Of a DNA stretch of 33,480 bases, positions 7,544 through 15,131 are shown one piece after another. Position numbers and translations under genes: made by a program. Under the pieces are notes generated by a model. It was not told the origin of the DNA. It was given only the letters and a program-made list of their open reading frames with translations, and searched no databases. Each line of letters opens with the position of its first letter. Position 1 is the first letter of the stretch. The stretch lies in the NCBI GenBank assembly GCA_937921775.1, contig CAKZUK010000105.1, forward strand, positions 1-33,480. The letters run 5' to 3'. Source of the DNA: an uncultured Saprospiraceae bacterium. GTDB lineage: Bacteria > Bacteroidota > Bacteroidia > Chitinophagales > Saprospiraceae.

Positions 7544-9027
7544 TTACCATTCTCATTTTTCCATTCTGATTCTGCTGGAATCGGAGCAATTACATCCCAG
7601 TGCTCTACGATTTGTCCATTTTCCATTCTAAATAAATCATAAAAAGCGGTGTGCTCGCCTTTTCCAAATTTACCTTCGCTCATGGTTAGTACAAAGTTGC
7701 CTTGACCTAATACCTTGTGAAGTTTAGTGTATTCCATTACCAATCCTTTTTCAGCAAAGTACTTCATTGCAGCACCAAAGCCTTCCAAACCATCCGCAAC
7801 GCTAGGATTGTGTTGGATGTAGTTGCTAGGATTAATGTAAGTTGCTACTTTGTCCATTTCATGATTTAGTAAAACTTTTTCTATAAAATCCTTAGCTACT
7901 TTTTTGTTGGCTTCTGTTTTATCTAAATCTGTGACTTCAGTAGCCCCATCAAATTGGGTTCTACCACTAGGATTAGGTTTTTGAACTTCCAATAAATTAT
8001 CCCAATGTTCTACTATCTTTCCATCTTCAAAACGAAATACATCGAAACCTGCTTTGGGGCCAAAAAAGTCATACTCAGTATGAGTGAACACATAGTCGCC
8101 ATCTTCAAAGGCACGAATCACGTTTGCTTTAAAACCTCCAGGAGGGGCATGTTGCATGACTGCTCCAAAACCTGCTAAGCCATCAGCCACGCTTAAATTG
8201 TGCTGTATGTATTTGTTTGGATTGATGTAAGAAATTGGTGTTTGGTCACCAGTATTGAAAGTGTTCAATAAAGCGACAACTTGATCTTTTTTAGATAATT
8301 CCATTGTATTATTTTTTAATGAAGTAAGTGTTTGATAACGACCCATTTGAAGGCTAGATTGATCCATCATAGCCATAAAGTCTTTTGCTATTGAATTGGC
8401 CATAAAAGGCTTTAACGAAGCATCTGAAGTTGTTTTATTTGTCCAGTAAACGGCTACCACTTGTTTGCCTTCTTCACTTACACCTGTTAATCGTTGTAAG
8501 AAGCCATCTCTTTTACTGGTAAAGTCAGTCTCTACCTTTTTGTTAATTAAATTAAATTGTGTCATGTCCGCTCCAGAAACTAAGTCAAAAGACATGATTT
8601 CTACAAACTCACTTTCGTTGGCATCAAATGGCTTATCCATTGTGTATCTAGCCATTTTCATAGAAGGGCCATCAATCATTTTCGCATAATCGCTAACGGA
8701 AGGGTCGCTCATGAATTTGTTCATAGAAGCTTTTGCATCTGACATTTTTTGCCAAAAGACAAGGACAACGTATTGTCCTTTTTCATTAAGGCCGCTTTGG
8801 CGTTTAATGAATCCAGCTTGCTTACTTGTAAAATCATTTTGTATTTGTAAGTCCCTTTTATTAAATTCCATTGGGTTTACATTTGAATTAATATTGAAGC
8901 TGGTAACTTCCATTATTTTGAGGTCTTTCATAGCGTTTAAATTCTGAGATGGTTCAACATTTTTTTTGCTAGGAGTACAGCTACCTAACATTAAGATTGT
9001 ACAAACGAATAGGAGGGTATATTTCAT
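7537..9027 (-). CDS. Lipoprotein with two ABM-like and two NTF2/SnoaL-like domains
   Basis: 496 residues with a lipobox LGSC (Cys17). Residues about 38-130 and 140-235 are two copies of a ferredoxin-like antibiotic-biosynthesis-monooxygenase-type module (compare NDFTSKQAGFIKRQSGLNEKG with TDFTSKRDGFLQRLTGVSEEG). Residues about 245-350 and 372-485 are two copies of an NTF2-like module (YIQHNLSVADGLAGFGA and YIQHNPSVADGLEGFGA; FEDGKIVEHWD and MENGQIVEHWD). NTF2-like proteins with this YIQHNP...EHWD pattern are usually single-domain; four domains on one lipid anchor is unusual. Function is unknown; small-molecule binding or isomerase-like chemistry is possible from family membership. Its start is 541 bases from the end of the araC gene on the same strand, too far to assume an operon. 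The gene ends against a T9SS-domain remnant in another frame. Confidence 0.8.
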   Translation of the reverse strand: MKYTLLFVCTILMLGSCTPSKKNVEPSQNLNAMKDLKIMEVTSFNINSNVNPMEFNKRDLQIQNDFTSKQAGFIKRQSGLNEKGQYVVLVFWQKMSDAKASMNKFMSDPSVSDYAKMIDGPSMKMARYTMDKPFDANESEFVEIMSFDLVSGADMTQFNLINKKVETDFTSKRDGFLQRLTGVSEEGKQVVAVYWTNKTTSDASLKPFMANSIAKDFMAMMDQSSLQMGRYQTLTSLKNNTMELSKKDQVVALLNTFNTGDQTPISYINPNKYIQHNLSVADGLAGFGAVMQHAPPGGFKANVIRAFEDGDYVFTHTEYDFFGPKAGFDVFRFEDGKIVEHWDNLLEVQKPNPSGRTQFDGATEVTDLDKTEANKKVAKDFIEKVLLNHEMDKVATYINPSNYIQHNPSVADGLEGFGAAMKYFAEKGLVMEYTKLHKVLGQGNFVLTMSEGKFGKGEHTAFYDLFRMENGQIVEHWDVIAPIPAESEWKNENGKF

Positions 9028-9430
9028 TTTAATTAATTTTAGTTAAGGGAAATATTATAATGATTATTGCTATTTCAGTAATGAATTCATTTTTTTAATC
9101 ACCAAAATTTTTGGTGTGATAAAAAGTAATAGGTACGCTGCATGTATGGCTGCAGAATGCAAACTCACAAAGCCAGGATTCCGAACATGTCAAAAAAAAA
9201 CTGTTACGAATCTCATTAAGAAGGCTAAGCCGATTAATGCCGACTTCGTTGAGAATAAGCCATTACAACTGCCATCGCAATGTTAGGTGTTGATACTATA
9301 ACCATTGCTACGAAAAGAAGAGAAAGGTGGTAGCGTAGTAAAAAGAAATACGATGTTAAAGTCTAGCTTAAAATACTTCATCATTTTTATTGAAATTTTT
9401 GATAATTAATGATGTAAAACTATAGTTACT
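9028..9430. other. Intergenic region upstream of the NTF2-like lipoprotein gene
   Basis: About 400 bases between the lipoprotein start and the araC-tail repeat. An imperfect palindrome TCACCAAAATTTTTGGTGTGA (9099-9119) lies 72 bases upstream of the lipoprotein start, flanked by T7 on its left and A5 on its right, so the fold can extend; it could be an operator or a terminator-like element. A 46-codon ATG frame (9146-9286, plus) resembles nothing I know. TATAGTTA occurs at 9421-9428, 9432-9439 and 9522-9529. Confidence 0.3.
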
Positions 9431-9602
9431 CTATAGTTATATCGTTATCAAAATGATGACAAAAATGGTAATAGTGTAACCACTAGTTAAAGTTGTTGTC
9501 TAAATTTGAGTGGAGTAGCGCTATAGTTATCAAAATGATGAAAAAAATGGTAAAAGTGTAACGAGTAGTTATTGTTGTTGTCTAAACTTGAGTGGAGTAG
9601 TG
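9431..9602. repeat. Tandem duplication of the araC 3' end (two ~82-bp copies)
   Basis: Copy 1 (9431-9520) and copy 2 (9521-9602) align over 82 bases with about 8 differences plus an 8-base insertion in copy 1. Both begin CTATAGTT and end GAGTGGAGTAG. Copy 2 contains the real end of the araC gene (...TPLKFRQQQ, stop). Copy 1 read on the minus strand encodes TPLKFRQQL and a stop, with a silent Lys codon change. The extra copy is therefore coding-derived, left by tandem duplication or by collapse of two araC genes. Confidence 0.85.
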
Positions 9603-10447
9603 TTCGTATTTTTTTTGAAGAATTTAATCATATTGGCTGGTTCTTCGAATCCAGTTTTGTAGCTTATTTCTTTCACGGATAATGAGGTAGACACTAAGTA
9701 GCGTTTGATTTCTATTGCTACGAAATCATCAATAAATGCTTTCACTGTTTTGCCAGTTAATTTCTTAACTACATCATTTAGGAATTTGTAGGAGACAAAC
9801 AATTTAGCAGCATAAATTTTTGAATTCCGGGTGTTTACGTATTCTTGTTCAAGTGAATTCTTAAAGGAGCTAAATATTTCTAACCAATGTATTTTAGCGC
9901 CACTTGTAGCTTGACCTTCTTTTGCTCGTTCGGCCTTGAGTAATAGGATGTGAAGAAGTGTTCGTAACATCTCGGATTTAGCAAATTCATTGGGGAAGAT
10001 ATATTCATCATATAATTTATTGGCGATATCAATAAAATGGTCTTGCCCCATTTCACTTTGATGAATTATGGGTGTTTCAATATGATAATTGAATAGTCTG
10101 TTCAATTTAAGGTTGTCAGATAGAAAATAGTGTTTTTCCATAAATAGACTGCTGAAAATAATACAGAAACCATCGGCAACCTGTAGTTGCTTAGTGAAAT
10201 GATGTACTTGACTTTTATCAACGAAAATCGCACTTCCTTCTATTAACTCATAGGATTTGAAATCGACAAAATGGGAATAAGATTTTTGGCTTACAATCAA
10301 AATTAGATAGAACTCTATTCTGTGTGCGACAAATGGATTGTGATTCTTTAATTGGTTTAACTTTTCTGACATCTGGCCAAAAGTCATCACCTCCACATCA
10401 AGGCTTTTATGTCTACTGAAGAATATTTTTGGAATTTCCTTTTTCAT
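9569..10447 (-). CDS. AraC-family transcriptional regulator
   Basis: 292 residues. The N-terminal half (about 1-140) has the cupin-like sensor pattern of AraC regulators (HRIEFYLILIV ... IEGSAIFVDKSQVHHF). The C-terminal half (about 190-292) is the two-helix-turn-helix DNA-binding domain; the second HTH is LSVKEISYKTGFEEPANMIKF followed by FKKNTNTTPLKFRQQ, the standard AraC signature with the common F/Y replaced by M in 'NMIKFFKK'. It is paralogous to the regulator at 15132-16004: both open MKKE-PKI and share sensor-domain spacing. It is divergent from the symporter gene at 10663 with 215 bases between starts, so it may regulate that gene and itself; the effector is unknown. Its last codons are duplicated downstream. 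Confidence 0.9.
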   Translation of the reverse strand: MKKEIPKIFFSRHKSLDVEVMTFGQMSEKLNQLKNHNPFVAHRIEFYLILIVSQKSYSHFVDFKSYELIEGSAIFVDKSQVHHFTKQLQVADGFCIIFSSLFMEKHYFLSDNLKLNRLFNYHIETPIIHQSEMGQDHFIDIANKLYDEYIFPNEFAKSEMLRTLLHILLLKAERAKEGQATSGAKIHWLEIFSSFKNSLEQEYVNTRNSKIYAAKLFVSYKFLNDVVKKLTGKTVKAFIDDFVAIEIKRYLVSTSLSVKEISYKTGFEEPANMIKFFKKNTNTTPLKFRQQQ

Positions 10448-10662
10448 CTTTTACAAGATACTTACATTTTTGCAAGCTTTCTGAATTTGGACTAGATATT
10501 ATTTAGATTTGTATAATCAGAATAGATCTTTACGGAAATTTAATAATTGCATTCAAATGCCTGCCTTTCTACGAAAGTATAAATGTCCAATCAGCTGTCA
10601 AAAATCAAATCTATTTAACCAATTTTAAATACTACCTTTAAACAAACAAAAAAGAAATTAAT
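10448..10662. promoter_or_regulatory. Divergent control region between araC and symporter
   Basis: 215 bases between divergent starts, where promoters for both and an AraC binding site are expected. On the plus strand TAGATTTG (10504-10511) matches the -7 consensus TAnnTTTG, but the nearest upstream TTTG (10486-10489) is only 14 bases away, shorter than usual. TACCTTTA (10633-10640) is a one-mismatch alternative close to the symporter start. No clear pair of direct repeats for an AraC dimer could be picked out by eye. Confidence 0.35.
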
Positions 10663-11919
10663 ATGTCCATGCACTGGAAGATTCTCATAGGAATCATATT
10701 AGGATTGGTAATCGGATATCTTGCAAGCCTTTCCGATCTTGGGGTAAGCCTAGTACAGGACTTTATCAAACCCTTTGGTACTATTTTTATAAAAATATTG
10801 AAACTCATCGCCGTGCCCTTGGTCTTTGTTTCTTTGGCAAAAGGCATTGTTGAATTAAAAGACATCAAAAAGCTATCTGCTTTAGGAGGCAGAACAATTG
10901 CTTGGTATTTATTGACTACTGTTTTTGCAGTCATCCTCGGTTTGTTTTTAGTGAATGTCTTTAAGCCGGGTTCTGGTCTTGACATTGAAGCTTTGCAACG
11001 ATTAGCTACTGACACCATAGACCTAGATTCAAAAAAAACGAAGGGTGCAGGTCCTCTGGATTTTTTTGTGAGGATGGTGCCCGACAATGTTTTTTCAGCA
11101 TTAAGTGATAATGGTCAATTATTGCAAGTTATCTTTTTTACGGTGTTATTTAGTGTCTGCTTATTAATGATACCAAGTGATGACCAAAAGCCGGTGGTTC
11201 GTTTAATAGAATCGCTCAACAAAGTAATGCTCAAAGTGGTCGACGTTATTATCGCTTTTTCTCCTTACGCTGTTTTTGCACTTATGTCAACGCTTATCGT
11301 AGAAATAAAAGACCCTGCAATCTTTAGTGCTTTACTCAATTATTCGATGGTGCTCTTATTCGGCATGTTCATATTACTTTGTTTATATCCAATCATGGCT
11401 CGAGCTTTGACAGGAATGCCCATTATGAAATTTGCAAAAGGGGTATTACCAGCGCAGTTAGTGGCTCTAACAACAAGTTCCAGCATGGCTACCTTGCCTA
11501 TGACTATGGAATGTGCGATAGATAACTTAGGGGTTGAAGATGAAGTGGTCAGTTTTGTTTGTCCCATAGGTGCTACTGTCAACATGGACGCTACAAGTTT
11601 AATGCAAAGTATTGCCGCTGTATTTGTCTGTCAAGTAATTGGATTTGATTTAAGTATTACGGATCAATTGACAATTGTGGTAACGGCAACAATGGCCTCT
11701 ATCGGCGCAGCTGCAGTGCCAAGTGCCGGTGTTATTATGTTGGTGATGGTGCTGGAATCAATTGGTTTTCCTTCTGACAAATTGCCATTGGCATTGACGA
11801 TGATCCTTGCGGTTGATCGACCTTTGGATATGTGTAGAACTGTTGTTAATATTTCTGGAGATAGTTTTGTGTGTGTGGTAGTAGAGAATGGAATCTCTGC
11901 AAAAGGGGAGCGTTTGTAA
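10663..11919 (+). CDS. Dicarboxylate/amino acid:cation symporter (DAACS family), likely glutamate/aspartate
   Basis: 418 residues, polytopic inner-membrane transporter of the EAAT/GltP/GltPh fold. The serine-rich hairpin is present (TTSSSMATLPMTME, about 270-283), as is the TM7 motif GATVNMDATSL (the usual NMDG is NMDA here). The TM8 motif is VDRPLDMCRTVVNISGD. The family is known from GltPh, whose TM8 has D390, D394, R397 and D405 in the pattern ID-xx-LDM-x-R-T-xx-N-xxGD. All four have equivalents here, and D394/R397 contact the amino and side-chain carboxyl groups of aspartate. I therefore infer acidic amino acid uptake rather than C4-dicarboxylates, driven by Na+ or H+. Two ATGs lie at the start (codons 1 and 3); the first is taken. 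It is divergent from an AraC regulator. Confidence 0.92.
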   Translation: MSMHWKILIGIILGLVIGYLASLSDLGVSLVQDFIKPFGTIFIKILKLIAVPLVFVSLAKGIVELKDIKKLSALGGRTIAWYLLTTVFAVILGLFLVNVFKPGSGLDIEALQRLATDTIDLDSKKTKGAGPLDFFVRMVPDNVFSALSDNGQLLQVIFFTVLFSVCLLMIPSDDQKPVVRLIESLNKVMLKVVDVIIAFSPYAVFALMSTLIVEIKDPAIFSALLNYSMVLLFGMFILLCLYPIMARALTGMPIMKFAKGVLPAQLVALTTSSSMATLPMTMECAIDNLGVEDEVVSFVCPIGATVNMDATSLMQSIAAVFVCQVIGFDLSITDQLTIVVTATMASIGAAAVPSAGVIMLVMVLESIGFPSDKLPLALTMILAVDRPLDMCRTVVNISGDSFVCVVVENGISAKGERL

Positions 11920-12250
11920 AATAAATTATCTATCTCGCCAAGCCGTTTTATTTTTCATGTATTTATTTAGTGATGTGTTGAAAGTCTTCTTTATCCGTAA
12001 GGTATTCTAATGATAAAATCCATATTATGGACTAAAGTAAGAGCGATTAACCCTTAATTAGACGGAAATCTGACGGGATACCGATATTTTTCTCAGAAGT
12101 TCAGAATATGTGTGAATTTCATAAATACTATTTGTTTATATTTGTGGAGCAATGAATGTGCTTAGCTAAAAGGCATTATGAGTCATCAGCTAAATTGTGT
12201 GTTATTTCAATTAAAATACTTTATCTAAAAACTTTAAATTTAAACAGAAA
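11920..12250. other. Intergenic region
   Basis: 331 bases. A perfect 13-base palindrome TCCATATTATGGA (12019-12031) and a -7-like TATATTTG (12137-12144) are the only structures noticed. No terminator with a good stem follows the symporter gene, and no coding remnant is recognised. Confidence 0.3.
12137..12144 (+). promoter_or_regulatory. Candidate Bacteroidota -7 box
   Basis: TATATTTG matches TAnnTTTG exactly, 106 bases before the ATG of the OB-fold secreted protein gene. No clear TTG -33 element sits 17-23 bases upstream, so the assignment is tentative. Confidence 0.35.
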
Positions 12251-13195
12251 ATGAAATTAAGATTACTTATCATATTGTTGACTTGCTTTTGTCTTAACAA
12301 TTTAGAAGCTCAAACATATCCATTGTACGAAATAGGAGACGTAACTTCACTGGACTCTAGTGGTGAGCCAGATTCAATTAATGTGGACTGTGAAATACGC
12401 GGAATTGTGTATGGTGTAAACTTGAGACCAAACGGGCTTCAATTTACTTTGATTGATAACACTAATCCTAATGATGGTATTAGTACTTTGGTTGGAAACG
12501 GCAATTGGGGCTATACCGTTAATGAAGGAGATGAATTAGCATGTCAGGGTCAAATTAGCCATTTCAATGGTTTGGCTCAAATGTTTCTGGACAGTGTCTA
12601 TTTAATTTCAACGGGCAATACTCTTCATGATCCTGAAACAATAACAGGTCCAGTGAATGAAGCTGCAGAATCAAAGTTGATAAAAATATTCAATCTAACA
12701 TTCCCAAGCCCAGGGCAGTGGTCCCCATCTGGTAGTGGCTTTAATGTAAATGCGACTGATGGTACCAATACTTACCAAATAAGAATTGATAACGATGTAG
12801 ATCTTTTTTCACAATCCATCCCGAATCAACCTTTTAACATTACAGCAATCGGTTCTCAATTCGACTCTAATTCTCCGTTTAATTCTGGCTATCAAATATT
12901 GCCTAGATATGCTGCAGACATCGAAGATTATGTACCACCTGTATCGGCTGATGAAATAAATTTTGAAGAGCAAGTTCAATTATATCCTAATCCTGCTAGT
13001 GATGTTTTATTTGTTACCAGTGAGCTAATGTTGGATAAAATCTATTTGCATAATTTATTGGGACAAAAAGTGATGGACTTTACTCCAGACGCTAATAATT
13101 CTCAAATTTCAGTAAAAGCCCTATCAAGCGGTTTGTATATTATGACTTATGAAAAAGATGGTCATAGCTGGTCAGAAGAATGGCTTAAAAACTAA
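12251..13195 (+). CDS. Secreted OB-fold protein with T9SS type A sorting domain
   Basis: 314 residues with a signal peptide (MKLRLLIILLTCFCLNNLEAQ). Residues about 22-120 form a strand-rich module beginning YPLYEIGDVTSLDSSGEPDS, with GIVYGVNLRPNGLQFTLID and a later GDELACQGQISHFNGLAQM. This is the OB-fold type often found beside nucleases in secreted Bacteroidota proteins (YhcR/DUF5689-like, inferred by pattern). A second similar module covers about 125-230. The C-terminus is a full T9SS sorting domain: VQLYPNPASDVLFV, IYLHNLLGQKVMDF, LSSGLYIMTYEKDG and a final WLKN. It should therefore cross the outer membrane by T9SS and end on the surface or in the medium. There is no catalytic domain, so binding is the likely role. 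A strong terminator follows 28 bases after the stop. Confidence 0.82.
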   Translation: MKLRLLIILLTCFCLNNLEAQTYPLYEIGDVTSLDSSGEPDSINVDCEIRGIVYGVNLRPNGLQFTLIDNTNPNDGISTLVGNGNWGYTVNEGDELACQGQISHFNGLAQMFLDSVYLISTGNTLHDPETITGPVNEAAESKLIKIFNLTFPSPGQWSPSGSGFNVNATDGTNTYQIRIDNDVDLFSQSIPNQPFNITAIGSQFDSNSPFNSGYQILPRYAADIEDYVPPVSADEINFEEQVQLYPNPASDVLFVTSELMLDKIYLHNLLGQKVMDFTPDANNSQISVKALSSGLYIMTYEKDGHSWSEEWLKN

Positions 13196-13223
13196 TTTTA
13201 TACCAGAACTCACTTCTCTAAAC

Positions 13224-13260
13224 ACAGGCCTGAATTTTCGTAAAGAAAGTTCAGGCCTGT
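13224..13260. terminator. Hairpin terminator between convergent genes
   Basis: Stem ACAGGCCTGAATTTTC (13224-13239) with GAAAGTTCAGGCCTGT (13245-13260): 16 pairs with one G-T, loop GTAAA, followed by TTTG. It ends the OB-fold protein transcript and may also serve the convergent minus-strand genes ending at 13307. Confidence 0.8.
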
Positions 13261-13306
13261 TTGCAGAATATAATTTCTTAACTAACTAATTAATGTTACA
13301 GAGTAT

Positions 13307-13702
13307 TTAAGCTAATTCTGATTTGATTTTCGTGAACGCAAATATTTCTATCAAGCACATAAGTCCACCCATAATGGCAACGGGCATGTTTCCAGCAATA
13401 ATATTATTCACACAATCCAATCCGTCACTTACTATTCTCAATAATAAAACGATTTTTATCATTGATGCATTATTCTTGATAAGGGCAAAAGCAGTTACGA
13501 TTGCAGTAGCAAAATTCCTCGAAACAAATAAACCTAAGGGGCCTGCAAGCGAAAGTGCTCCAGTTGCAGTAAGTGCTTCCCAGGTAGCCAACAAGGCATC
13601 TGGTTTGAAATAGGCAGCAAGGCTTGCTCCTAAAGTAATAATGAAAGTAATCCAGAGATATATGGTAATCCACTTCGGTGTTGTAATTGAATTATTTGGC
13701 AT
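13307..13702 (-). CDS. Small four-helix membrane protein
   Basis: 131 residues, almost entirely hydrophobic, with four predicted transmembrane helices: about 12-31 (TIYLWITFIITLGASLAAYF), 44-66, 72-92 and 103-123. There is no signal peptide beyond the first helix. The pattern (short N-terminus, YFKPDALLATWEALTATGA loop, RNFATAIVTAFALI, MIKIVLLLRIVSDGLD, C-terminal IEIFAFTKI) resembles the small DUF4345-type membrane proteins, but I cannot name the family with confidence. It is the last of a co-directional set (regulator 15132, lipoprotein 14494, barrel 13750, this gene), 47 bases after the barrel gene, so co-transcription with that gene is likely. Confidence 0.7.
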   Translation of the reverse strand: MPNNSITTPKWITIYLWITFIITLGASLAAYFKPDALLATWEALTATGALSLAGPLGLFVSRNFATAIVTAFALIKNNASMIKIVLLLRIVSDGLDCVNNIIAGNMPVAIMGGLMCLIEIFAFTKIKSELA

Positions 13703-13749
13703 GATCGTTTTATTTTTTCGTTATTAAAAATTCTAAAGCTTAGCGAATC

Positions 13750-14322
13750 TTAAAAGTTGAATTTATAACCCACATTAAATAAAGGTCCGTTTCCGATAAA
13801 TGATTTTTTGTCAAAAACTTCACCTGAATTGAAATTTAAATCTTCATCATCGAGGAAAAAACCAAATGTCATACTTGGTTCTAAATACAAAGGAATTGAT
13901 TTGAATGGAAACCAAGCATAGGCCAATTTTAAAGAAATTTTTGAGGGATTCTTTTCAAGAGATTGACCTGATGTGTCTTCAATTGTAAAATCGGTATAAT
14001 AAGCATAAGCCAAGCCGTAGCTAAATCCTTTCTTTTCTTCGTTTAGAAAACGACTGTAAGCGATTTCAAAAACACTATGAGATGTACTTTTGAAGTCTTC
14101 TGCCTGACCAAACCATGGAGATAAATCCCCACTTAGATAGGATGCTGTAATTCGGTTTTTATTAGCGTTAAACCCCGCTTCCACTTCGTAACCACCAAGG
14201 GCTACGGTAGTTAAAGGATCAAAGGCTACTGTTATTGATTGTTGAGCGTATAAGCCTATGCTACTTAAAGCAAGGCAAAGGATGACTAAGAGTTTGAAAT
14301 ATTTTGTCATTGTATTTGTCAT
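13750..14322 (-). CDS. Outer-membrane beta-barrel protein
   Basis: 190 residues with a signal peptide ending near LYAQ (about 27). The mature chain is strand-rich with alternating aromatics (EVEAGFNANKNRITASYLSG, SYGLAYAYYTDF, SLKLAYAWFPF, LYLEPSMTFGFF) and terminates in FNVGYKFNF, the usual barrel end with a C-terminal Phe. Its size fits an eight-strand barrel. Two in-frame ATGs exist (codons 1 and 5); the second gives a more standard signal peptide (MTKYFKLLVILC), so the start may be 14310. The gene is followed after 47 bases by a four-TM protein gene on the same strand. Substrate unknown. Confidence 0.72.
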   Translation of the reverse strand: MTNTMTKYFKLLVILCLALSSIGLYAQQSITVAFDPLTTVALGGYEVEAGFNANKNRITASYLSGDLSPWFGQAEDFKSTSHSVFEIAYSRFLNEEKKGFSYGLAYAYYTDFTIEDTSGQSLEKNPSKISLKLAYAWFPFKSIPLYLEPSMTFGFFLDDEDLNFNSGEVFDKKSFIGNGPLFNVGYKFNF

Positions 14323-14435
14323 TTTTGATAATCATCAGTTTTTTTTCACAAATCTGATTCCTTTGCTTTCAAAGGTTTGTCTATGAGACACCTCGATATT
14401 TAATCAGGTGTTCAAACATTTTAGAATAATCAGCA

Positions 14436-14467
14436 CTACTGGTAATGCACAATGGCATTACCAGTAG
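14436..14467. terminator. Hairpin, probable terminator of the lipoprotein gene
   Basis: Perfect 13-bp stem CTACTGGTAATGC (14436-14448)/GCATTACCAGTAG (14455-14467) with a 6-base loop, 27 bases past the stop of the minus-strand lipoprotein gene. The U-tract on the minus strand is poor, so it may be an attenuator or processing site between that gene and the barrel gene. Confidence 0.6.
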
Positions 14468-14493
14468 GAGGAATTAAATTGATTTGTATTTTT

Positions 14494-15030
14494 TTAATTT
14501 AAAGTTATTGTAAAACTTTGACCAGGTTTGAAATCATAATCTTCTCCAATTTCAATCACTAAAACTTTGTCAGAATCAATTCTAAGGTTTACAGAAGAAT
14601 TACTTGATGTGAATCCAGTTACATCTTGAGCATCATCAAAAGTCAAGTAATATCTGTCATAAGTATCTGCTTCCAATACTCTAAATAAAGTCCCGTAGTT
14701 CGGGTCGTCAGCTTGAGCTACTACTTCGAATGAAATATTATTTTCATCAATATTAATATCGTATAAGTTTAATAGGTAGGCTGGAAATTCAACAGCAGCA
14801 GAAACAGTAGTTGATGCAGCTAATGAGCCTGCAGGTACTTGGAATAAGTCTTCGATTGCTAATTCAGCTCCACTAGTAAAGGCAGTTGATTGAAAAGTAT
14901 TAGTTACGGTAACATTTGAGCCTAAGGTGATCGGAATAACTGGATTATCATCATCGTCACCACATGAAGTGAAAGTAGCGAATGATAATAAAAGTCCTAA
15001 AAACAAAAAATTTATTTTTGAAAATGTCAT
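14494..15030 (-). CDS. Surface lipoprotein, function unknown
   Basis: 178 residues with a classic lipobox (FTSC, Cys23) followed by GDDDD. An acidic run right after the lipidated Cys is the lipoprotein export signal described for Bacteroidota, so the protein is probably displayed on the cell surface. The mature part is a strand-rich, Ser/Thr/Asp-rich domain with no recognised family; it may be a small beta-sandwich. It lies 101 bases downstream of an AraC regulator on the same strand and has its own -7-like TACCTTTG 29 bases before its start. A hairpin follows it. The neighbourhood (regulator, surface lipoprotein, barrel, membrane protein) suggests envelope adaptation, but this is inference. 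Confidence 0.75.
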   Translation of the reverse strand: MTFSKINFLFLGLLLSFATFTSCGDDDDNPVIPITLGSNVTVTNTFQSTAFTSGAELAIEDLFQVPAGSLAASTTVSAAVEFPAYLLNLYDINIDENNISFEVVAQADDPNYGTLFRVLEADTYDRYYLTFDDAQDVTGFTSSNSSVNLRIDSDKVLVIEIGEDYDFKPGQSFTITLN

Positions 15031-15058
15031 TGAAAATATATTTGGTTAAACAATGACG

Positions 15059-15085
15059 CAAAGGTAAAGGGGAAGAGGATATCAA
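15059..15085 (-). promoter_or_regulatory. Candidate promoter of the surface lipoprotein gene
   Basis: On the minus strand TACCTTTG (15059-15066) matches the -7 consensus TAnnTTTG exactly. A TTG (15083-15085) lies 16 bases upstream, slightly short of the usual 17-23 spacing. The box is 29 bases from the start codon at 15030. Confidence 0.5.
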
Positions 15086-15131
15086 TAATGGTGAGAATGT
15101 TTCCAAGGACTGTCAAAATGGGAAATATTGA

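Noticed and set aside
9146-9286. 46-codon ATG frame on the plus strand
   Set aside because: Lys-rich, unrecognised, no promoter or ribosome site; overlapping weak frames exist on both strands.
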